Source: Sphagnum compactum
Taxonomy: Eukaryota; Bryophyta; Sphagnopsida; Sphagnales
DNA length: 64,000 nucleotides
Assembly (NCBI GenBank): GCA_965153455.1
Contig: OZ234494.1
Coordinates: forward strand, 7,254,001-7,318,000
Reading direction: 5' to 3'
Shown: positions 22,440 to 33,739 of the stretch, in pieces
How the letters are laid out: each line of letters begins with the position of its first letter
How positions within the stretch are numbered: position 1 is the stretch's first letter
The notes under the pieces: generated by a model
What the model was told of the DNA's origin: nothing
Database searches by the model: none
The model's input: the letters and a program-made list of their open reading frames with translations, nothing else
Translations under genes and position numbers: made by a program

Positions 22440-25400
22440 ACATAGAGATGCAAGAAGCGAATGTTACACACTACTAACTTTGATAAAGTTCTGGGATGGT
22501 GTGGTCGAAAGAAGAAAAATCATGTATATAAAAATCAAGGATGGGAACCCATTCATCAAAGGTACAAGGCAAATGAGAGCACAAGTAAACACAACCCACA
22601 TAAAAAAAACAAAAGCAAACAATCAACAAAAGTAAGGTAAAAAATCCTATCCAAATAGGACCCATGGCTACTGAGGAATAACGAGCTACATGAACAAAGA
22701 AGACCTAAGACAAAGGAGCTTGTCATCTGTCACAAATCGGTTAGTGACAAAAGTGCACTAGATATGATGTGTGGAAGAGAGGAAGAGCCTCGCCCAAGTA
22801 AACCTATGACAACTACTAGCAACCGACTACCTATAAGAATTGAACAAGTATGGTTAGGCTTCCACCCAAATGTGAACTAAGATATCATAGCACCTTGGCC
22901 AGTTCAACACGTGTTTTTTGTGGAATAATTAATTTAATTTTGAGGATTCCATATCAACCATTGATATATTCCCAAATATTTCATCAGATTCTTTGTTATC
23001 CTTCATGGGAAAATAATAATAATAATAATCTGAAAATTTCAACAATTCTGAAAATAATGTAATTAGTGTAAAACTGGCCCAGGTACTACTACAATATCCT
23101 CTTTTATTTTTTGATGAATGTACTTGTTAAATACCCATTAAAATATTTGTAAAGTATTATCAACATACCTTATATATAAATGGCCTGAAGTTTCATTGAT
23201 GGACATAACATGTGGAGGATATTAAAGGTTTGTGATATTCCATCGATCACCTTAGGAAATTGGACCCTAATTAAGACTTCACCTTCTCCTTTGTAGGAAC
23301 AAATATGTTCGAAACATGATTGCATTCAACAATATAGGTGGTGTTCATGATGGTAGCATCATCTCACCTTCACCATGATACCAACCATAGTGAATTGTTT
23401 TGTTTTGCAAAAGCTTATCAGGTTGCCAACATCTTGGATCTACAATTGATGGAATTGTTAGATGTTGCAATGTGTTTTGTATAGGAGGAGGATCAAATTT
23501 GCAATTGTTTTACATTTTGAGGTGCTAGGAATGAATGCAAGAGTTCAAGTTCCCAAGCATCAAGAAACATAGCATGACAAAAAGATTGTCCTTTCTCCTA
23601 CATAAAGATTAAAGGTTTTTTCTCTATCCATCATTTCTTTTTTATCCATCATTATTTTATTTTTCTATTTGCAATTCAACTTTCTTCTTCACGTACCGCC
23701 ACCTTTCATGTTGTTGGATCCCAATCTTAATCAAATGTAAAAGAAATGGTGAAAGGAAAAGAAATAATCAAATGATAAAGAAGTCATGATAAATATATGA
23801 AAAAAGGATTATTAGTTTTCAAAGGAGGACGGATTTTGAAATGTAAGATTTTTCTTACATGATGGAAGAAATTGAAAAGTCAAATTTAAAATGAAGGTTC
23901 TTTTGAAATGATGTTACTTCTAAAGGTTTCAATCACCAAAAATCAAAAAAAGAAGTTGTTATATTTGATTTAGTATGTAACCCAAAACTAAGAAAATAAT
24001 TTAGGATTGTCCAGTTTATAAATCTTCCTTGAGATGATTGACATTTTTTAACATATTCTTATGGACAATGGCCACTTGGGTAGTACATAAATGAACTTGA
24101 CACAATATATATATTCATATTATTGACCAAATATTAAACACCTTTTCCAATATTCACATTTTAATATAAATAGGAAATAAATTACATTATCCCATTTATT
24201 TCATATCAATTATTTGGATAAGCCAAGTATATAAAATTCTATTTATTTCATTTAAAATGATTCTACTTGGTTTATGACTTGAACAACCCTACTAATTGGA
24301 AGGAATGGATTTGGATATAGAAAAAAAAAAATTGAATATTATCATGTGATATTTTGGAGTGTGCATAATAGATGTTCATTGGAAATCAAAATATGGAAAT
24401 GATTTTTTTTAATCAATTTTTTTCCTTCTCTAAAAAAATAATTGTAATTAGATCCACTTGGTGTAAAATGAACCTAAGTATAATGTTTTGTAAAGATCAA
24501 TCAAGTACATAAAAAATAAAAATGTTTATAGCTAAAAGGAATAATTGCAAGGTAAAAAAAATCATTTAAATCGCTTAAAACTCAATTGAATAATTGGGTG
24601 TGTGAAATATTGGTGTAGTCTCAACAATTATCGAAATTAATTATTTAAGCCATAAAAATATTAATGTATTTGGGCGGGAGTGATGGGATTTACATGTAAA
24701 GGTTTAGGATTGATCTGAATATTGCATTCTCGAATTCATTGGATTGTCATTAATGAATCCAAAAATGCAATACCCACATTAATCCTAAACCATTACATTT
24801 TAAATGGTTTGGGGTTCCCAAAGCCAACACTTATTTTCATGATTCATGTACGTGCAAGTATCGCACTAAAATAGTGATTTTGTCTTATGCAATACCCACA
24901 TTTAGGTGTTAATGAAAATGACCCTATTTTGCTTATGATTAATAATTAAATACATAGTCCAAAAGTGCAATACCCACATCCACTCAAATTGGGCTTTGGA
25001 AGGACAATAAGACCTCATTAAAACTAAAATAATTGAGATGGTTTATCCATGTACTAGTTAAAAGGTTTGGCCAAGAAGTAGAAAGGTTTTGTCAAAAGGT
25101 AAAAGTTTAATTAGGAAGCATAAAGGTTTTGTCAAGAGGTAAAAGTTCAGCCAAAAAATCATAAAATAAAAACTTAACTAAGAAATATAAAGGTTTAGCC
25201 AAAAAAAATAGAAGCCTTAACAAGATATAAAGGTTTTGTTTTGATGTAAAAGTTTAGCTAAGAAGTAGAAAAGTTTTTCTAAAACATAAAGTTTTTGCCA
25301 AGAACTAAAAAGTTGTGGTAGTTTCTTATAAGGGTAAAAAATGTTTTTAACAAAATCAAAAACCCTAAGATTGAATCAAGTTTGAAAATGTGGCAAATCT

Positions 25401-26460
25401 ACCAATCCAGGACTTGCTTCCATGTAATCAATATGTGCATCGCCTTGGGCTTAACTATTCTTGCCATTGAATTTGACTTTTCTTTTTTCTTTTTCTTCCA
25501 TTTCATCTTCTCTATGTCATAGTTGCCACTTGAGCTCATTGGATTTGTTCTACAATTGTTTGCCTCTTACTTCTTTTCCCTTTTCCAATTTTTTCTTTCA
25601 TTTCACATATTTTTTCCCATAATCACCCTAGGGAGTTCACTCATTGTATTTTATTTTCAAATGCACCACCAATGAATTGAGAACACAACAATAATTTTTA
25701 ATTATACAAAATGACATGGTTTGCATCCATAGATCCTTTTGGATTGGAAGTGACATTAAAGGAATTAAATCATAAAAACATACTATAGATAGTCATGCCT
25801 TAAGGTGGAACTACCAAATAGATTATGGGTTCAACTACCATTACCACTTCTATTTGAGTACATCCATAACAATATTATAACTCAAATTATGTCCAAATTG
25901 TAATTCATAAATAACACTTCAATGTGCACATTAAAGTGAATAGTAGACCCCATCATGTGACCCTTCAATTCATGAACTCCTTGCACATTGACTTCATGTA
26001 TTAATGACATAACACACCAACTAATCCAAACCCTTGAAAACACATGTGATTAATGGCTTCAAGGCATATCCTACTTTTTGTAGCAATTATGTATACTAAA
26101 CATTATCAATGTGCCATGCATTCAACAACATGTCAGTTGAACAACTGGTGCAAGATTTGGTTGTATACCTCCACACCTTTCACCTACAACATGTTTTAAC
26201 CCACAAGTCCAAACATTAACTATGGTAAACTCATGTCCATGAGTTCCTACAAGCTGGACAAATTAAGACCTTTTATTCATGAAAAATATAGAAATCTTGC
26301 AATGAAAAAAGATCTTAGGAGTGAAACTTATGGAAAAAATGTTACAAAAGATGTTTTTTGTAAATTGAATTCCAGACTACCAAGGTCCTACATTAAATAG
26401 GGATTTTCTTAACACTCTTACAACATATGATGGTCAAATGAAAGGAGGGAAAATACCTCT
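22440..26460. other. AT-rich stretch without a recognisable gene
   Basis: No sustained coding pattern. The only structured part is the inverted relative of the 8.6-kb array at 25040..25320. Confidence 0.6.
25040..25320 (-). repeat. Inverted relative of the 8.6-kb ~20-bp array
   Basis: Units such as AAAGGTTTTGCCAAGAAGTA and TAAAAGTTTAGCTAAGAAGT are the complement of the TTTATCTCTTCTTGGCTAAA family at 8640..9430. Confidence 0.75.
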
Positions 26461-26464
26461 AAGA

Positions 26465-27032
26465 ACCACTTTCAAGACTTTTTTTGATGATCATGCTTGA
26501 CATGATCAGAATTGTTGTCGGGTCCAATAATTGCAACCCCAAAACTGCCCCACCTGCATTGCATGGAAATGCACACAATATTGTTACATCCATGGAACAT
26601 AAATTCTGAAACAAATAGATCAATGCAAAAAAGGACTAAGATTGGAAAGATGTAGTAAGTGAGTATTGATAAAATCAGGGAAAGAAAAAAGACAATAATG
26701 TCTACTATAGGCTTGAAGGAATTGAAGATCTAAAAGAAGCAACATTACCAACATGTAAATGGTTCAATTGTGACTACATGCAAAGAAAATAAAACATTTC
26801 CTACTTTGTGTTTGATTGCATAGACAATACATAAGTTCTTATTAAAAAATATTTTAATTAAACTAATTAGTGGAAAAACATGAAGAACCCATGCCTTACC
26901 AACACCAATGAATGTAACAACAGAAAATATAACATCACTTCGGTAGTGCCAAGCATTTGCTTGGAGCAAAACACTCCTTTGTTTCTCTCTTACTACCTTG
27001 GTGACCCAAAATAACTTGCCACAACACAAGGA
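26465..27032 (-). pseudogene. Two-exon fragment of a cation diffusion facilitator (MTP-type) transporter
   Basis: CDF proteins export divalent metal ions such as Zn or Mn. Exon a (about 27032..26900) reads FWVTKVVREKQRSVLLQANA and WHYRSDVIFSVVTFIGVG, the CDF hallmark with the His/Asp metal site (AWHYRSD). A GT-AG intron (26554..26899) joins in phase 1 to exon b (26553 to about 26468) reading GAVLGLQLLDP and MSSMIIKKSLESGS, as in the next transmembrane segment. The splice sites and frame are preserved, but no other CDF exon is found on either side: IF-2 remnants lie immediately upstream. It is a captured or stranded fragment rather than a gene. Confidence 0.7.
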
Positions 27033-27185
27033 AACACAATTGGTTTGATTAAAAACTTATGTCATTTGCACATTGTTGAGAAGTGTTCATTTCAAATATA
27101 AGCTCACATATGGAGAAATTACAAAGACAGATGAACCACATATTGTAGACACAACATCACAATACCAGGTCTTTCCAATTCGCAA

Positions 27186-28738
27186 CAAATTTCACCTTTT
27201 CGTGGTCAACATGGCCCAGGATAGTGACAATTAGTGGGCGAGCAATAAGATGATCTAGTCCTCATCATCAAGAAATTCCATTGTCTTTTCGGCCATATTT
27301 TCAACCTTGAAAGTACCAACCTCCATGACTTCTACTTCAAACTCCTAGCAAATAAGTTTGATGGTTTCTTAATCCAATGTCCAGTTCATTATGATGGCAA
27401 TCCCTTTCTTGAAAAGAACCTTGATAATTTCATTGTCATTGATAGCAAGCTTTTGAGCCAACTCTTGGCATGAAAGTTTGTCCTTGCCAACCTCAAGTAT
27501 GTCAACACATATAGGTATTGTTACTTTAGTTGCTTCTGCACACATGACTTTATGGCTAGCCTTATTCATCTTCTTGCCACCTTTGCGAATTGGTGGCACT
27601 CTTGGAAGGTCAATGTTCAAATATGCAAAGACAACATCCAAAGATTTTTTGTTGTTATCAATCATTTTTCTCTTGACACCTTCAAAGTTATTGTTGGCCA
27701 TTTACACCAATCTTCTTTACCCTTTGAAAATAAAGACCAAGGAAAAAAATTTCAAAATCATTACCACGGAGAAGAAGAAAATCCAAACAGTTTTCATCAA
27801 AAGCTTTTAAACACCAACCTTAGGTGGGGGAGCTTTTGTAAAACCTTTGGCAAGCACAACCATGGCAATTGTAGTTGTTGTGGCAGGATTTACACTTGTT
27901 CAAGCTGATGATGCAATCCTTGGCCCCTCTCCAACATCTCTCAACACGGGTCCCTATACTCACTACTTCATTGCCCTTTGCAGGTGAAGCTTTTGGTCCG
28001 ATTGTTGTAACAACTTCAACACTACTAGGTGTTCGTGGCCTCAAGATGGGTTTTGCTTGAGTTGTTAAGGAAGGAGGGGGTTGTAAAAGCATAGGTCGGT
28101 TTGCAGCAGATGCTCCATTAACACTTGCGGAAGAAGAAACAATGTTTGCTTCTACCTGACTTTTTCTTGAGACACAAAGTTTTTCTTCTGCTAGCAATGT
28201 TTGTTCTCACTAAATTTTGTTTCTTAACTTATTTCCAACTCTCCATGCACTTGGTTTTGTTGTTTGTGGCCTAGGGTCTCTTTGCACCATTCCCCATCTA
28301 TCTATTACTATGGTTTGTTTTAATTCTATTCCATGTTCCAAGCTTCTCAACTTTTTCCAAAGTTTACCCTAGTGAGTCTATGGCACCATAATTTGTTATA
28401 GCAACAACAATATTACTTTTGCCTGGAGCAACTATGGGAGGAGGAGGAGGAATACAATCGTCAAGCTTTAATTTAGAATTGTTTGGAGCTTCATTGCGTG
28501 ATCCGTTTGCACTACCCGTGGTAGTTGTTGCTTCTTGTTGTTGTTGCATAGAAGAAAAAGGAGAGCTTTTTAGATGAAGGTTCAAGACAAGTTTAGGAGA
28601 AGGTTTCAACGGGCGAGTGTCAATGTCGGCATCTTGAGACTTCTTAGGAGGTGGTTGCATTGTGAGAACAAGCTTTGAAGCTAAAGACAACAAAGGACCT
28701 CTAGCATCCTCACCATCTCCTCCAAGGTGTTTGCACAC
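27186..28738 (-). pseudogene. Decayed plastid-type translation initiation factor IF-2 (N-terminal region)
   Basis: IF-2 delivers initiator tRNA to the ribosome; plants carry a nuclear gene for the plastid form. This relic reads in several frames: a Pro/Ser-rich N-terminus (28738..28364, RPLKPSPKLVLNLHLKSSP), a frameshifted LEKVEKL stretch (about 28340), another low-complexity part (28197..27820), then the IF-2N domain (27690..27369) with NIDLPRVPPIRKGGKK, VDILEVGKDKLSCQELAQKL and NDNEIIKVLFKKGI. Past an in-frame stop come VEVMEVGTFKVENMAEK and, in another frame, VTILGHVDHEK, a damaged G1 loop (normally GHVDHGKT). The rest of the GTPase is missing. Several stops and frameshifts mean it is not functional. 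The identification rests on the IF-2N and G1 blocks. Confidence 0.75.
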
Positions 28739-28739
28739 T

Positions 28740-30540
28740 ACGGTGACCTTATATGGATGTCACAATGGTAGTTTTTCTTATATTCCCTAGATACAAGAAA
28801 ATAAAATAAATTAAATTAATTGAAATAATAGAAAAAGGGACTCATTTATCTAAATTTATCATAATCAACCTTCCAAGATTGAAAAAATCAAATCAAAATC
28901 ATGGATAAACAATAAGTAATGGGCTTTTGAATTTTGCTCACACTTTTTGTCACACTTGCAAAACTCATGGATATGGACTTTTATCTTACAATGTGTTAGT
29001 CTTATGTGTTTAAAACTTTAGAATATTGGATTCATCATGTTTAAGAAACTAAATATCCATTGAATGAATGAAATGTGATTTTAATTTATTATGTTATGGA
29101 CTTTTTTAAATCTCAAAATTATAATTATTTTAAAAGCCCTTTTAAACATTTAAAATAATTATTTTTTAAAATTTATTTTGTGATTTTTTTTTATATGTCT
29201 TATAGCATCATGATTTGAAATTGGAAATGGAAAAAAATTGTTATTTTCAATATCATCTAAATATTCATATTTTAAGATAATTTTCAACTACACTAAAAAA
29301 AGACTTTGTACAGGGACTGTAATTCGTCAAAATTATGACACCTTAATGTGTTTTTGCCCTCCACCTCCTTCTATTGGTCTTGTAGAACTAAGGCTTTTGT
29401 TAAAGCAGCGGGAATGTACATACATTTAGTAGCATGTTGACTTCCTTTACACCATTTGAAGGAAGAGGAGGAAGACCTTACCCATCTCCCAAGTAAGTTG
29501 CGTCAAGTCAAAACTCTATAGGAAACCCTTAGATTGCAAAGAGAAGTAACAAACAATTGAACAACAAATAAAGAAAGAGAACAACAACATTTGCAAACTC
29601 CGCAAATAACATTTTTCACACATCCAACTTCATGCTCCTGTCTATCACTACTACATCACATCACGCCTTTATCAAATCCTTCCTTCTTTGCAAACATAAG
29701 TCTATGTATGGATACATTAATTTGGCTTCTAGACATCAGTGTTACAACAGACAATGTAGTAATGATTCTATTTGCATTTTATCTTCCTTTGATTTAAAAA
29801 TAAATAAATTATAGAAATCAAATAAATAAAACTTCAAAATGATAGATAATGTAATGTATTACTAGATATTTTGTATGTATGGTGTAGTGCATAATGCAAA
29901 CATGTGTATCAAACAATGTGTTTTTTTTTCAAAATTTTTAACTTGCAAAATTCAACTAGTATTCTCACTCTTTCCACTATATTAGATCCATCCATCATCT
30001 ACTTTAATGTGTTTTGGTGTTGGAATCAAACGAGTTGGAGATGAAATGCTTGTTTTGTTGGTTGGAAATTCCAAGTAATGTGTGAAGGGCTTCAACTTAG
30101 ATCAAACTTAAGTACTGGGCTTATCACAAGATAATTGTGTAGGTAGAATTGAAGGCAAATGTTTGTGTTGAGATGCAAAATGCAGAATAGACTATGCTTA
30201 GAGCTGAGGTCAGAGGCATGCCCACCTAAGCATCCCAATGTATGTTGCAAGAAAAGGCCATTAGGGTTTGTTGATACATCTGCTTCAGAATTCAAGCAGT
30301 TCAACAATTCCAGTTTCATTGATGTGAATTTTGTGAAATGAATAGAGATCACTGCAAAAATTAGGATGCACAAATATACATGGCTTGAACCCATAGATTC
30401 ATGGGTGAAATTGTGATTCCTTCAAATCCCTAGAATCCAGTCTTCAAATTTATACTTTGGGAAAGTTTGGAAGTCAGTGTTTCACAATTCCTTCATGAAG
30501 TTTTCTAAAACAAGTGCAGAAAGGAACCCTAACAACAAAA
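28740..30540. other. AT-rich stretch without a recognisable gene
   Basis: Nothing coding beyond short unsupported frames; D3 fragment at 30352. Confidence 0.6.
30352..30400 (+). repeat. Dispersed repeat family D3, fragment
   Basis: AAATATACATGGCTTGAACC and ATAGATTC match the end block of D3 only. Confidence 0.5.
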
Positions 30541-30544
30541 ATGC

Positions 30545-30657
30545 CTTGAACAGTAGCAGCACCCATCTCTTTTTCGACTTTGGCTTGCATATCACAGAGT
30601 GCGGCAGCTTCCTCTTCCATTTCCTTCAACCGCTTCTTCATCTCCTCTAGCCCCTCG
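30545..30657 (-). pseudogene. Fragment of nuclear poly(A)-binding protein (PABN/PABPN1-type) coiled coil
   Basis: The minus strand reads GLEEMKKRLKEMEEEAAAL and QAKVEKEMGA, the coiled-coil segment before the RRM in plant PABN proteins. The preceding sequence ends in AG like a splice acceptor, and no RRM follows. It is an isolated exon piece. A generic coiled coil is the alternative. Confidence 0.5.
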
Positions 30658-30778
30658 TATAAGATAAGAATAGAAAACAGAGAAAAATTCTCATCAAGGA
30701 TTGCAAGCAAGCTGCCATTTGGGTTTCTGAAACCCCAACTTCGATTTTGAGTCAAAGCAGAACAACAGGCTCCAGAAG

Positions 30779-30901
30779 CGCGACTCTCTCACTCACCTTA
30801 GAAACGGCATCGTCCGGGACAGCATCGTCGTGGACTTTGATGCTCTCGTTTATGGGTTTCCATCAAGGTCGCCTTATTCTGGAAAAATGTCTTCGCCATA
30901 A
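30779..30901 (+). other. Short coding-like relic of unknown origin
   Basis: Forty codons read NGIVRDSIVVDFDALVYGF and PSRSPYSGKMSS before a TAA. Its composition is more protein-like and GC-richer than the flanks, but I do not recognise the family. It lies about 120 bp from the PABN fragment on the opposite strand. Confidence 0.3.
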
Positions 30902-31362
30902 ACCTCATGCTCGTCTTCCATCATCATTAGAGAACTCCGGACAAGGTATTATCTGCCCAGTTCATATATTATTCACATGCTGCTTGCACATGTATTCTAG
31001 GGTTTAGGATTCTAGGATGAAGTTCTTCACAGATGGGAAAGGAATACATACTGCACGTGAAGTTCTTCACTGGAGTTCAGGAATACAAAGATATTAAAGA
31101 CATTTGGACATTTGGGTTGTGAAGGTTTTCATTTGAAATTAGTTGCAGAATCTCACTGGTGAGTGCTAAAGTGATTAGCTGTATTGAGTGTTTGCTGCAT
31201 GGTGTTTCAAGCTAAAAACATGCACATCCACTCAAGAATAAGGATATTCCTCTTATATTTCATTTTAGCAGCACAACTGTAGAGCCTAAAATCAGAGTAT
31301 AGAACTTGACATTAAAAATTGTCCAGGAAATGTTGTAGAGTCTAGACAGCATGTGACCAACA

Positions 31363-31384
31363 AGATGATGATGATGATGATGAT
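31363..31384. repeat. (ATG)n microsatellite
   Basis: Seven GATGAT-type triplets; encodes poly-His in one minus frame, which is not evidence of a gene. Confidence 0.85.
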
Positions 31385-31552
31385 CTGTGCATGTAGGCAG
31401 AACCTTCAACTTAGCCCATGATAACATGTGTATCTTAACCTGTCTGCTATATTGCTGGGTTGGAACCACAGGCTTCCACATTGTTGTGTAAGGTTTTTCT
31501 AAGAATAGAAAGGATTGCAGCAGCTTTACAACAGAAGCTGGTTAGAAGTTAC

Positions 31553-31741
31553 TACTGTTGATGGTCCCTGAACAAGTGTGAGACTGGCACTTTTGTTCAT
31601 ACCGGTGTGTGTTTTTTTGTTTTTTGTTTTGTTTTTTGTCTTCCCTTGTTTGGTTCTTTCTGTGGCTTCCTGAGGAAGTGTTAGCCTTGCTGTTTCTTCT
31701 TCATCGTGAGAACGGAGATTTCTCTATTCTCATGAAAGATA
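31553..31741 (+). mobile_element. Short 3'-end copy of the Penelope-like element with 11-bp target duplication
   Basis: This 189-bp insertion is near-identical to the 3' tail at 16860..17040 but in the opposite orientation. It is flanked by perfect direct repeats TTAGAAGTTAC at 31542..31552 and 31742..31752. It carries a small extra segment near its 5' end relative to the longer copy. Confidence 0.82.
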
Positions 31742-31759
31742 TTAGAAGTTACCATGAAA

Positions 31760-33050
31760 TGCAAGACCTGGAAAAGTTGATCCTTGGCTTTCTTGCTCTG
31801 TGAGAAACATCAGTGGTGGGACTTGTGCTACAATCATGAATGTAAGTTTTTTTGCTGAATAATCAGCAATGCTTCATACCTTTGTCTCCATTGTCTGTTA
31901 ATGAATGCACACATGGAGTATTGTGGAAGGATGAATGTGCACATATGTTGTACTCTTTAAAAGTCTGTAACAAACATCAACCTGACGTTTCAATTTAGAC
32001 CAATTAGCAGGGCATAGAAGAATGTCATGTTAGTAATTGGTTCCTGGGGATGGTTACTGGGCTAAGTGATTTGTATGAAGGTTTTCTGAGGCCAAAACTT
32101 TGCAATCAACATAAATTGACAATCTTGGCATGGGAGCTTTACTATGGCACAGCTTAGATGGTTCTAAATGTGTGGCAGCTCAGAAGTGACTCCCCAAGGA
32201 CCAGTCTTTATTTCCTTTTGGCAAATCTCACTTAAATCCAATCACCACTGATTAAGAGTGGAAACCTGGAATTTGGAACATGGAATGGGTTGAGCATTTT
32301 CCTATGAAAATGCATGATGGGTTGTGATATAGTTTTTAAGATTTGGAAGGGATCAGGCAGGACTCTGCATTCCAAGACACCGAGGTATCTGACCTGCTAT
32401 TTAGTCGTATATACACAACAGCCGTGCTAAAGGTATAATTGAATGCAAGGCTATAGACTAAAACAACAACATACCCAAACCTAGAACTATCTGATACCTC
32501 ACTGGAAACTAATGGTGCACAGAAAATTGTGATGCACATTTAAGTTAAAAACTCAAAACCTTGAGTTAGCGAGCATGTAATTCAGATTCACTGAGTAGTA
32601 CTGCATTTTGGACTGCCTCCTCCAAAAACTCAAGATAAGCATATCTGCAGTTCCAAACAAGTAGATAGATATCCTCAGTGATGTGTTCAGGATGTGAAAT
32701 AGCAAAGCCAGAATATGGTTCTGGCTAATAAAAATAACAGGGGCAAAAAATATGGAAATACAGAATTTCTTTAGATCCATGTGCAGCACACTATTACAGC
32801 ACAAAACATCTTTAGATCTCCAAAATATACCACATGTCTAGGAGATTCCAAAGAAAAACTCCACGACAACAACCCTTCGAAGGTTGTAACATGACAATGA
32901 GTGTGGCCGTAACCTTGTGAGAGTGCAGATAGATCCTGAACATCAAAGATAAGAGGTTCAGACATGATCAGAAAACTTGACATGACAGCCACCAAATTCA
33001 GGTTTGTAGGTTCCAGACTTCAGATATGAAACTGCATTGTATGAGTTCTT
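31760..33050. other. No gene recognised
   Basis: Mid-GC spacer between the short Penelope-like insertion and the amidase fragment. Could hold further decayed exons, none of which I can name. Confidence 0.5.
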
Positions 33051-33056
33051 GTGCTT

Positions 33057-33260
33057 TCACCTATGCAGGTTTAGCAAACAAGAGTCTCCTGGTTTTGGCA
33101 GTGCCTGAATTCCACAAGGCCTTCCATCAATGACACATAATGGCATGGTTACAACTGGATTGCCAGTTACCGAGCACAGGGCCATGTAGCCTGTGAGTGC
33201 CCTCCAGTAAGGTACATCCACCCCAATGACTTGCAATGACCGACGCTCATAGCTGTGCTC
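33057..33260 (-). pseudogene. Amidase-signature-family C-terminal fragment
   Basis: The minus strand reads ALCSVTGNPVVTMPLCVIDG and RPCGIQALPKPGDSCLLNL, resembling the C-terminal strand of amidase-signature enzymes (AMI1/Toc64/GatA type), where a TGNP..V.P.G motif precedes GxPxGxQ. The catalytic Ser-Ser-Lys region is absent, so at best it is one stranded exon. Assignment is by motif only. Confidence 0.4.
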
Positions 33261-33439
33261 ATTGTGCCAAAATAGCATTGATTGTCATACAACAACCCAA
33301 GCAATAGTTGTCGGGAACTGAAAACATGTAGTCACTTACAATATGAAACGGGATCTTGGCATAAATGTGAAATACACATACCAGGTTTCAATACTGCTGC
33401 ATATCCAGAAAATTTGAAGAATTTTGCCCTTTTTTTCTT

Positions 33440-33735
33440 CACCACCTCACTTCCTCCAAACTTCATCCACAATAAAAATCACAACAGGAGTATCTAAATC
33501 AAAATCCATAGAAGCTTTTTAAGTCCTTATCTCATCTCCTATTCACCAATGCAAAGGAAGACAAAATGTGCAAGGCCCAAAGACAGGGATAACGGAATGT
33601 GCAACAACTAAAGACATTTTGAGAATAAAAATCAAACAATTTGTTTTTTCATATTTAATAGTTAAACATGTGTCCTTTCGTATCTCAAAAAATTAGGGTG
33701 CACAGATATACATGGCTTGAAGCCATTAGACTCTA
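33440..33735 (+). repeat. Dispersed repeat family D3, copy 1
   Basis: Shares with 38220..38468 AAAAATCACAA(C/T)AGGAGTAT, TTTAAGTCCTT, CACCAATG, AAATCAAACAAT and the end block ATATACATGG..GAAGCCAT with GACTCTAGATAAATCCAAAG. Confidence 0.75.
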
Positions 33736-33739
33736 GATA

